Assembly (NCBI RefSeq): GCF_905475465.1
Contig: NC_062256.1
Span: 3,171,662 to 3,235,661 of the forward strand
Direction of reading: 5' to 3'
DNA: 64,000 nt
Origin: Pieris napi
Lineage: Eukaryota > Arthropoda > Insecta > Lepidoptera > Pieridae
The translations under genes and the position numbers were made by a program. Shown here in pieces: positions 21,025 to 31,500 of this stretch; within the stretch, counting starts at the first letter, position 1, and every line of letters begins with the position of its first letter. The notes under the pieces were generated by a model, which saw nothing but the letters and a program-made list of their open reading frames with translations, did no database searches and was not told the DNA's origin.

Positions 21025-21342
21025 GAAGACGTTAATATTATATGAGAATGTGTTAATGAGTGACCAAAAATATTTAGGCAACGCCATCCGCCATTAGAAA
21101 CCTGGGATGAAGTAGATTTTTGTCACTGTTACCCCCTATCGAAGGGAACAGTGCTCTGGATTGTTACTGAAATTGGGAAAGATCTTAAACTGCCAATGAA
21201 CCAGAGTATATATAGACAGCAGCTCATACAAACCTATTTTGCTTCATTACTAGCTACAGAACCGCAGCAGTATATAATTAAGTATATTACTAATTCATTA
21301 TGTGTTTTATTGCCTATAATATTAACTTATAATTATTATAAT
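21025..21342 (+). pseudogene. Harbinger transposase N-terminal remnant (copy 2)
   Basis: Encodes HPPLETWDEVDFCHCYPLSK, then WIVTEIGKDLKLPMNQS and TYFASLLATEPQQ. Upstream acidic codons (DDEED) are broken by stops. A partial tandem repeat of the 3' half follows. Confidence 0.6.
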
Positions 21343-21805
21343 TAAATAAAAATAAAATACAAGAACAAGAGTATATATGGACAGCAGCTCATACAAACCT
21401 ATTTTGCTTCATTACTAGGCACTAGCTACAGAACCGCAGCAGTATATAATTAAGTATATTACTAATTCTACTTACTTATAATAATTATAAGTTAATATTA
21501 TTAGTAATATATACATAATATTAACTCTAATTCATTATGTGTTTTATTGCCTATAATATTAACTTATAATTATTATAAGTACATACTTGTAATAAACTAC
21601 AGCTACACATTAGTTAGGGACCTATGATATTCTTTAGGGCTTTTATTACATTTGTGAGTTAGCATCTACCTACTTTATTGCAAGAATTTATAAATAAAAC
21701 ATGTGACTTGATTAATAAACTGTTTAATAATTATAACTTAAATACAAACCATTTTTATTAAAAAAACATTACAAAATTTACATGAAACCTAAAGTAGCAA
21801 TTAAA

Positions 21806-22447
21806 TATTTTCTAATTGTTTCTTCTTGCATTTCACCTCAATTTGATGCAACTCTTTTTGCTGCTACATATATTTATTGTGCTTTTCTTCCATCTGCTGC
21901 ATCACTTTTTGGTGCACCTCCTCTTTATGCAGTATGGATTTTTGGTGGGCCTCTCATTGGTGCAGCAAATGTTTTTGATGCTTTTCCTTAGCATAATTGA
22001 ACAAATCATCCTCTCTTATTTGTTTTTGTTTCAAAAACTCCATTTTTTTATCCGTGTGGATCATAATCCGCTTCGGTTAAAAGATTTTTTCCTTTTGTTG
22101 TAGGACACAGCTATACAAGAATAAATATAAATATGTGCCTACACCTTCATTAAATGTATATTTAATTTAACACTTCGGTGTCTGGACCCATCTGAGTTGA
22201 AAACGTCACAGAGATTTCCAAGCTGCATCTTTTTGTAGATTGCTGCAATGATCAGTTGTTTGCAGGTTACGACTGTGTAATCCTTGAGAAGCATCACCAG
22301 TTTGGCAGTTTCTTTTTTGGCGAAGTTGGTCCCTTTAACAAAACATAAATGTATTACTTTCTATTACGAAACACAAGATAAACCGGAATAAATAACACGA
22401 AAATATGTTTGTACTTACTTGTTTGACCGTTGGCTGTTTGCGGACAT
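21806..22447 (-). pseudogene. Myb/SANT-like protein remnant of Harbinger copy 2
   Basis: Minus-strand start at about 22447 (MSANSQRSN), intron, then TNFAKKETAKLVMLLKDYTV, VFNSDGSRHRSVKLN and the coiled coil ending near 21806. Stops in the coiled coil are shared with copy 1b, so they predate the duplication. Confidence 0.65.
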
Positions 22448-22837
22448 CGTTATTTATATATTTAAGTATCGTAAAAGGTGTAAACCGTATTAAAACACAG
22501 AAAAACAACTTTATTTATATCGTGTTATTTAGATTAATTTGACACTTCAAACTCTTCAAAGCGCAAATAACGAATGAAGATGGCAAAAATGGATTTCATT
22601 CACTCAATATGTCTAGTGTTGTCATACCAAAAAATGTTCCCCACAAAAAAGAACCACATTTTTTGGGATGTCATTGCTCATTGCACTGGCAACAAATTTA
22701 CCAATTGTTAAGTTTAACTATAGTTAAAATAAACATTGAAAAACGCATTTACGATTTTACCAATGGTTATTCATTTAACTATAGTTAATGTAACAAATGG
22801 TTAAACCATTTTTTACTACGGATCAAAATACTGGCCC

Positions 22838-23200
22838 TTAAATGGAAAATGTTTGATTTTTTTTTGTATAAAACAAATGCTTTATTTGCTTGCTTTCATA
22901 TTATTTTGTTACTTAGCTTAATCTTACTAGCAATGCCACGTGGTTTCACTCGTGTAGATACCGATCTCGTAGTAGTGGAATGTCTATTGTCTACTAAGTT
23001 AGACTATAGGTACATTCTTTCCTTTCAAATTATTAGATACTTGCATTCATAATCTAATCAAATATAGATTTTAATTTACAACGAATATATTTTTTAATTC
23101 ATAACATCATTTACACGTCTGACATTAGAGAATGTCAAGCCAAATTTAAGTTTGGTAATTTAAGTTTTATAAATGGTTAAAAACAAAAATTAAAAATGAA
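22838..23200. other. AT-rich sequence, no gene seen
   Basis: Between the Harbinger copy and the Helitron remnant. An open frame at 22849-23052 has no recognisable motif and is judged chance. Confidence 0.4.
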
Positions 23201-23566
23201 AAACTTTTTTTGAAAAAAAAAAGATTTATTTGTAGAACCGCAGTGTCTTAAAACATTCCAAACACAAATTTTGTGGCAGCAAAATAATTTTATATTCTGG
23301 AGAACCGACTCGGGATAGGCCAACATACAATTGCCCATGGGAAAAACATTATTTTTGAAGATATTGATACTTTATATACTAACAACATTTTATTGTTCTA
23401 TCATCAATAGTTTTTTTGAAAATGTAATATAACCTATGTCAGTGAAGATGCAGCTTTAATGGTGAAAGAATTTTTGAAATCGGTTCAGTAGTTCTTGTGT
23501 GAAAACATTACAAACATACATACAAAAACACAAATGTTTCCTCTTATTATATTAGTATAGATTATG
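23200..23566 (-). pseudogene. Helitron helicase C-terminal remnant
   Basis: On the minus strand, about 23350-23235 encodes FSHGQLYVGLSRVGSPEYKI, then LLPQN. This is the conserved SF1 helicase motif VI region of Helitron Rep/helicase proteins ('F.HGQLYVA.SRV'). The minus-strand 5' side begins with a Helitron-like TCTATACTAATATAATAAGA. The element is almost entirely deleted between the two. Confidence 0.75.
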
Positions 23567-23650
23567 TACTCGTGTATATTGTAACATTAATTTAACTGTA
23601 GTACTAATACTTTATTTCTGCAAAAATGTATTAGATGGTGGATATGTCAC

Positions 23651-23956
23651 CGTAAAATTGTAAAAACCGTTAGATTGTAATCTATCTCGCGAGATTATAA
23701 ACTGTCGAAAGATTGTGAACCTCAACGAACTGCTTACAAATTAACGTATTATTATTCGGTAGTTATATGAAATTGTTGGGAAGTAAAATTAATCTGTAAT
23801 TGACCAAAGAAGTTTGAATGATAACTAAGTTAGTGTAGTACAATCTACCGAATAATAATACGTTAAATTGTAAGCAGTACGCTGAGGTTCACAATCTTTC
23901 GACAGTTTATAATCTCGCGAGATAGATTACAATCTAACGGTGTTTACAATTTTACG
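23651..23956. mobile_element. 306 bp long-TIR MITE with CTCGCGAG core
   Basis: Inverted arms of 112 bases (23651-23762 and 23845-23956) start CGTAAAATTGTAAAAACCGT. They contain AATCTATCTCGCGAGATTAT. An 82-base spacer separates them. Arms differ by only a few changes, so the copy looks fairly young. Confidence 0.8.
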
Positions 23957-24181
23957 TTAACAGATATAACAAAAACCAAACCCAATAAAAAATTTGATTG
24001 TAAAAATCATCTTGGACTTGATGAATTGTAGAGGCAAAGGCGTCAAAAAATTTACAACCTTGAAAATTTGTAAAACCTTTCTTTTTAAAATTTTGTGATA
24101 CATGGTATATTTTAATTACATAGGGTAAAAATAAATGTTTTTCTAGGAATACTTTCTCCAATGGAATTATATATATTATAT

Positions 24182-24506
24182 CGGCCAAGCGTTGCCGTGG
24201 CTAAGGTTTTTGTTATATTACATAGTAGCATACTATTCAAGGGAAACGGTAGGAAAACAAGAGTCATGGGGAGCATGCTTTTTTGGTGGTTATGCCATTA
24301 AATTGTAGCTAGAATTGTGACTATTAAATAATAAACAAATATTTTGCAATAAAATAATATTGCGGGCATAAATTGAGATGTAAGCTATCCTATTCTATCT
24401 TTTAAGTTAGATCAAACTGCACACGGTGTGCAAATTTGATTGAAATCGGTTCGGTAGTTTAGGAGTCCATAGCGGACAAACAACGTGACACGTAATTTAT
24501 ATTGTG
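24182..24506 (-). mobile_element. non-autonomous Helitron-like element H3
   Basis: Shares CCACGGCAACGCTTGGCC and 'TGCACACGGTGTGCAAATTTG' with the copy at 36566-36912, which keeps the CTAG|T end. Here the terminal CTAG is not recognisable. Confidence 0.6.
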
Positions 24507-24922
24507 CGTTATCGGCCTTTTAAGAATTAGTACCCTCTTTTCTTGAAGGACCCTAAGTAGAATGATTAATTAATTAAAATCCTTTTTTTGTGTCATATGG
24601 CCTTAAATTAAATGATTTGGAACAAATAAAACATGATACAATTTGCTATAATATATTTATAATCTATACACATACATTGAACTACATAAAACTTATTGCT
24701 ACAAAATGCACTGGATTTTGGTACACGATAAGCTTAGGAACTCCGTGATATACTAGTGTTAAAAGTTTATTATAAAAACCTACATCAAAACACTAAACAG
24801 CGCTGGTATTCTGTAACTTGTTATAGTCAATTATGAGTTTCTGTACCGCGCGATTCAACATTGCTACTATATCAAAATTACATTCAAAAATATCGATTGA
24901 AAGATGAACAGCGCAGCCTTGC
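24507..24922. other. AT-rich sequence, no gene seen
   Basis: No exon, SINE or TIR pair recognised. Confidence 0.4.
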
Positions 24923-25098
24923 GATTCTGTAACTCACTTTTCGATCTCTCACAGCGGCGGTCGCGAAACAATAAACTACAAGCCCTCCTTATCAGAATGC
25001 CAAATCGTAAAATGACTGCTTTACGACTGATTTGAGCGCGACCGCCGCTGTGAAAACCGCTGTGAGAGTTCGAAAAGTGAGTTACAGAATCGCAAGTC
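24923..25098. mobile_element. MITE family M1 copy
   Basis: TTGCGATTCTGTAACTCACT at the left and AGTGAGTTACAGAATCGCAA at the right, with conserved inner CGGCGGTCGCG / CGCGACCGCCG arms. Confidence 0.82.
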
Positions 25099-25684
25099 AG
25101 GCCACAAGTTTGCGGCGGAAAATGGAACTTTATATGTTCGTTCCGTCATTGACAACTTTTAGTGCCTCTCCATTACCGGATGGCCGTCAGTCTCTTGAAG
25201 CGTGTCTTGAGAATATAAAATGTTAAAGAAAATAAAAATAGCTGTATTAAAATAATATTTTATGAATACATTCTGGATTTTTTCCCAAACGCTGTTTCCT
25301 ATACGCGATAATTTAACAATTGTGTCAATTCAACATTAATATTGTATGTCAAATCCAAAACTTTTTTGACATGCGAGAGTGACACTAAGTCTCGAGAGAG
25401 TTTGTTATAATTTATATTTAATTTACGTTCACGGAGCGCAGTTGAAGATTTCACATATTTATTAACAAATTTCGTCAAAGTCGATTAAAATACACAAACC
25501 GTCTAATGAATTTAGCTATATTTTTATGAATTCGAGTGAAAAATACAGCCAAATCGAGTAATTTCTATCACATATCGTGTGCCAAGCATGAATATAATTG
25601 TTATGAAACTAGGGTTGGACGTTTCACATGCTAACGTTCTTTTGATAATAAAAGTCCTAATAACAAATACTCCGTGTTAAGCAC
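25099..25684. other. AT-rich sequence, no gene seen
   Basis: No recognisable exon or repeat boundary. Confidence 0.4.
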
Positions 25685-25908
25685 CAGTGGCGCTACAACC
25701 TTTTAGGTCTGGATCTCAGACTTGTTTTGTGATAATTTGCTTTATCTAATAGGCAAGTAGGTGATCAGCCTTATGAGCTCAACACACGCCCACTTGGGCA
25801 GGTTTCGTCCTGATGTGTGCGTGTGTGATCAGCCCGCGAGTGGTTGTTAAATGGGTATATAGACACAAAAATGATCAGGGATGAGAGTCGCACACTTAAG
25901 CCACTTAT
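25685..25908 (-). mobile_element. SINE family 1, degenerate copy
   Basis: Starts CAGTGGCGCTACAACCTTTT, keeps GGCAAGTAGGTGATCAGCC and ends in an eroded pol III head. Confidence 0.7.
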
Positions 25909-27268
25909 AATTAAGGACAAGTCAATACTGTTGCATTGCTACTCGTGGTGACTGGTCGGACTTGAATTCGTATATGCTGTGATGTTAGTTATTTCGACTA
26001 TGTATTTGCGTGTTGTTCCCACGAGAATGTAAGTGCGTGCTTTTATTTCAACAAGCCTAATGCTGATAGAGGACAAATCTTTGTTTTTTTTTTTATTATT
26101 TAATAATTACTTAAAGATATCATGTGGAACATGGTGCTCCTTACAAACATTTTGTAAAACAACAAAAGTTCTACGCCCTTGAGTTGAGAACTGGCAATAA
26201 GTGTAAAATTAGAAGCATTTAAAATGTATTTCTTTATTAATATGTGTACATTGTGTTACCTAAATTAATAAATGATTTGAATTTGACTTTCCACACATTA
26301 TTGACTAAGTTTAGAAGCTTATATTCCCTGGCGCCATTGTCTCATTGCAATTGTAAAGATGTAGATGCAAGCTAAAAATCCTTTCCTCTCCTCTAATATA
26401 AAACAATTTGCGTCAAATAACTAACAAAGGTTTTAGTTGATTTGTGTTTGTTGATACGGTAAAGGCATTATAAAATGCTGGATTAATTTAATGCTGTTTG
26501 AATGCGTTTGAGAAGTCTTTGATTGAGATAGAAGTTGGCAAGACTGGGTGATGACATACTCCTCTCATACAGGAGAAACAGTTAGATTGTGAGACAAACA
26601 TTCGTAATATGACGTTACGTGCGTGAACGCGTGTTCGCCTAGAGATACTGTTGACCAATCACAATTAAACGGAATAGACCGTCATGTTTCGTGTCCATTA
26701 CGTTGGCTACTGTCGCAATTCGCTAAATACATTCATGCTTGGTACATATCTAAAACTAATCTAAACTTATTATCGTAAGTCCAATAAACAAAGCAGTCGT
26801 ATTATTAAAAATAAAATAACAATTTTAGTTTTCTTTTAATTTGAATTTGTATTCAAACGTCTAAAACTGTTTCGAGTTAATATTTTCTGTTTCAAAAACT
26901 TATTTCAAGAAATAAATAATTTTTGAGCGTATCTCTTATGTTATATTGTGTTTGTTCGCCAGATTCTTCTCTTCTGAATTGGAACCTAGGATTTCCATGC
27001 ACACGTGTGTGCCGGATTTGACCCAATTATTCAAACATAATGAGACCTTAAGCAGACACAATACAACATAAAAGAAATATCTACAAATAATTCATAAACA
27101 AATGATCCACATCTAACCATCCAGTCAGGAGTCAAAAAGAGAACCTCAATTTCATAGCATCAAAGATTTTTGTGTGCCGCGAGCAGTTGGCCAGTTTTAC
27201 TACCGCCAGAACCATTTAAATTTGTCACTATATAATCGAAGTGGATCATCTGCTGATAAATTTAGTGT
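25909..27268. other. region 3' of spook
   Basis: Contains the dispersed retroelement tail at about 26085-26290. No host exon seen. The part nearest 27268 should be the spook 3' UTR; a minus-strand AATAAA overlaps the stop codon at 27268-27273 and is unlikely to be the functional signal. Confidence 0.45.
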
Positions 27269-28512
27269 TTATTTTCTTGGTAAAAGGTACAATGGGTATG
27301 TGTCTTTCGGAAGTGCAGCGCAGGCTGGTTTCTGCCTCAAGTCATCTTTACTAACAGCAGCTACATCAAACTCTTGAATAATATTCGCGAACATGACAAA
27401 ACTCATGGTTGTTACCATAGTTTGGCCGATACACGTTCTCTTTCCTATGCTAAATGGAAGAAAATGAGGGATATTCTTCCTTACAGAGACTATCTCTTTC
27501 TCAACCTCTCTTGTTTTGTCGATAGGTCCATTTCTCTCCCCATCCGACTCCATACCGGAGTCGCAAAGAGAGTTTCGTCGCACACGGATTTTGGACTTTT
27601 CCAGGAACCTCGACGGATCAAATTTCTCTGGCTCGTTCCAGTATTTTGTTGATGTGTTCAGTTCATAGTTATTAATGAAGACGATAGTACCTTTCTCTAC
27701 TCCATAGCCGGCTACTGCTGCGTTTTCGGTGGCCACATGAGGGACAATGGGAGATGATGAGTATCTGAGTACTTCCAGGATTGTTGCCTCGGTGTATGGC
27801 AAGGATGGCCTGTCGGTAAGAGTAACAGCTCGCTTTCCTTTCGTGACACTGTCAATTTCAGCTTTGATACGTTTGCCCACGTCTGGATCTCTTGCTACAG
27901 CTGTTAAACATAGCATAACCAGGTTTCCTACAGAAGAATGACCTCCGAGAAAATCTTCAAGCATGAAAATAATAGTATTTCTGTCTACTGTAGGATCGTC
28001 GTGTAGTACTCGTAACAAACCATCTAAGAAGTCTTTTTCTGGAGTCTCAGTGTCGTGAAATGAACTTGTCATTTCGCGTTGGTCAACAATCCTTGACAGA
28101 ATGAAAGATCGGATCTCATGAGACCAGTGCGATAGTTTCTCCATGTGTTTCTTGTAGAAAGGTGCGAGGAACGGGAGGAAGTCAACCGCGTAGCCTTGGT
28201 TGATTTCCCAGAAAATCTCATCAAAGTAATCGACGATTTTACGAAATTCAGGGTCTGATTCTTCAAAGCGAATGTTGCACATGTAGTTAGAGAACATATT
28301 CATAGCGGTAGACATCAGAAGAGGTTTCAGGTTGACTGGAGCGGCCGATGTCTTCGTAATTTGCTTTAAAGTCTGAACCAACTCGGTAGCTTCGAACGTA
28401 GCTACAGCTCCGATTTGTGCGAAGTTGTCAGTGTGTTGTTTTGGTCCACAATGACGTCTTGCCAGATTGCGACGACGCAGCTGAAGATTCGACCAGTCGC
28501 AGAGCGCCAAAG
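27269..28512 (-). CDS. spo: spook exon 2
   Basis: Acceptor CTTGTTTCAG, then 414 codons including TAA at 27271-27269. It holds the whole catalytic half: I-helix, ExxR, PERF-like block and haem-binding cysteine. No stop or frameshift interrupts it. Confidence 0.95.
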
Positions 28513-31500
28513 CTGAAACAAGAGAAATATTCATGAATATCATCATATTGTTTTAAATATAAGTGTTAAAGTAAAAAAGTTTTTATTATTATTTTTATTT
28601 ATATAGCACTAAGCATGGCTTAAAAACACATAGGTATATGTGTAACTTGTATTTTGAAATAAATAAAAAAAGTAATGCTGTTGTTAAAGTATAGAACAAA
28701 AGTCTTCCGTGAGCACATTTATAACTAACCGGAAGACCAAACATATCACCCAAAAGCGATTCGTGAACTATCTATTCTATTCGAAAATCGACTGGCTCTA
28801 TAAACATCGTTATGACATTGTTTTTCTTAACAAAAGCTATACATATGTAGTTTGAATATTCTTTAAATTACGCTGGATTTGTTAAAAAACAGGTTATAGG
28901 AGAGGAAAATTTTTCGAGTCCCAGATCTTCGGAGACTGCCTGAGAGATTTGATACATTTAGATGTTAGCGAATTCAATAGAATTATAATTTTAAATCACC
29001 CACGTCAAAGACCATGTGTGCATCCATTATGTATGTTATGATAATGGTATACGTACATGCAAACTTACAATTTAATAATGGCACAAAATTTGATATATAC
29101 AGATTTATTTATGTATTTAAAAAAGCTTGGCAGCGCTCGACACACGGATACATTGGTACAAGAAAAATATTTTTTTTAAATGTGACAAGCACTTATAGGC
29201 GAACATAAGATACATGAAAAAAATTAAACAAAACAATTAAATTATTAATCGATTTCAAAGTGGGACAACAACTATGGATATCCACAAATAGCTCGTTTAT
29301 AAATGTACTTAGGATTTTAGAGCGCGTCGCGATTTTTGTTGCAACATTTAAAGGGAAATACCGCGTCGTCAGGCACAGATCACCAACTTGCAAATATATA
29401 TTATTGTATGTACTATTTATTAGAACCTATGAAATAGTACATACAATGTATATATGTACTATGTGTTCATAATAATATAGACCTTTAAAACACCGTATAA
29501 TGCTTTCAAAGGAAAGTGATTAGATTTTAAAGGCACGATTCTTCTATAATATAATGGAATTTAGAGATTCGTTTTGATAAGTTTAGAGATACTAACATAG
29601 AATATGCGTTGCTAATGCTTTTAATTATAATTAAAAATTTGCTAGATTGATATGGATGATAGCGTGTTTTTTTTTCATAATATACTTGGCTATATTTAAA
29701 ATAAAAATATGAAAAATGAATTAAACAAACGAGATTTACAAACCAAGACATAATATACTTTTTAATAAACGTCTCTGTCAAATATACAATATACTATAGA
29801 TATATTGACCTTTAATAACAATTCGGCCACAGTAACGGATCAGCACAATTTTGTATGTCAAAATAATATAATATCAAATTTCAATTAGTTCACGAATTAG
29901 AACGGTGTAAAATTACGTTTTTGGGTAATTTGTGTAATTTTTATAAACACACTAAATCACTGTCTTTGTCATCGCAAAACATTTAAGGTCAAACAATATA
30001 TAGATATAATATGAAGTACACCAGTGGCGTAACTATACCATCTGGGGCCCGTGGCAAATTCTTTTGATGGGGCCCTATCAGTAAAAATCTACACGTTGTA
30101 CTCAGTTTAATTTAAATAAACTTCGAGATTTTCAGCTTACTCAATTACACGGTGTATATATACAACAAATGGCCATAGGCCTCCTGTCTTAGGTGAGAGG
30201 AATGGTCTGTAGTCCCCACGCTAGCCCAATGCGTATTGGAGACTTCACATTCATCCATAGAACAGAATATCTCTTGGGCCCTCTTGGGCCCCCGTGGCAT
30301 TTTGCCAGCCCTGCCACCCTATTGTTACGCCACTGACTAATATATAGGTAGTAATAATTACTGTAATCTAGAGAAATGGAACACACCTAACTTGACCTAA
30401 TAACATAGATTTGCCCTTGTAATAGGAATATTTTAATTACTAACTACCACGACGCGTTGTGGTGCAAGTGTACGCTATGATAAATTCAAAATAATTTTAA
30501 TAGAACTAAAAAAGAAAACTGATTTAAATTATTTAGGTCTAAATTGGAAATTTCAGTCAACGTCAAATATTAGTCCACAGATTATAAGTATTCGCCTCTT
30601 TATTACAAAAACAACTTGCGGTAGACATTTTGAAAATTTTATATATAGTATATATATATATATTATATACTATATATATATAGTACAGAATACTTAGTAC
30701 ATATAAGTATTCTATACTATTAAAGCAAAAAGCTTTTTGCAGAAGCTTGTAGGTACGATCCCCGGCTGTGCACCAATTGACTCTCTATGTGCGCATTTAA
30801 CATTCGCTCGAACGGTAAAGGAAAACATCGTGAGGAAGATTTTTGACGTTAAGTATGCAATAACAATAACTAAATGTAGATAAAGTCAAAGTATGAAAGG
30901 AATAGCGTCGGACTATAAACTCAATAAAAATGTTAGCTAACAGTTGACTAGCGAAGTCTAGTCTAGTTTTACGGGAGTCCAGCTTTGAGGGTACCCCGAG
31001 ATAAGTAAAAAAACGGACGTCGAGGCAGAATATGAAATGCCATATCACCTCGACATCAGTTCACAACTGAAATTAAGTCATGTTGCCGCAAACCGCTGTG
31101 TGGAACCAGCTGCCCGTCTGTGCTGAGCTGTGAGGAGTCAGCTGAATATCATCCCCCAAAACATTAGGGTACCAATTCTTAAATGGCCGGAAATGCACTA
31201 GCCCTAGAGGGCTAGAGCCATTGAGTGTCAATGGGTGGCCTTAACATCAGGTGAGCCCACTGTCTGTTTGCCCCCTGTTCTATAAGAAAACAGCATCCCG
31301 GGTACATCCCGAAACATAGCAAACGTGTGCTACTTGTAGAAGAACTGATGCGATCACTGCAATTGTCAATATGACGTACAAACTCGTGAATATAACCTAT
31401 ATTAACCAGAGACTATTTTCTCAAAAAAGACAAAAAAATTCACTTACACGAGAATAATACTTTAGATTAACATAAGAATTTAGTCGTTCTTAAAATAATC

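Larger units (their letters stand above)
20743..22837 (+). mobile_element. PIF/Harbinger-type element, most complete copy (2.1 kb)
   Basis: TIRs GGGCCGGTTTTTTGATCCGT and ACTACGGATCAAAATACTGG, then CCC. Flanked by TAA (20740-20742) and TTA (22838-22840), a one-base mismatch of the TWA target. It carries the transposase N-terminal remnant on the plus strand (21025-21342) and the Myb-like remnant on the minus strand. There is no DDE core, so it is non-autonomous. Confidence 0.82.
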
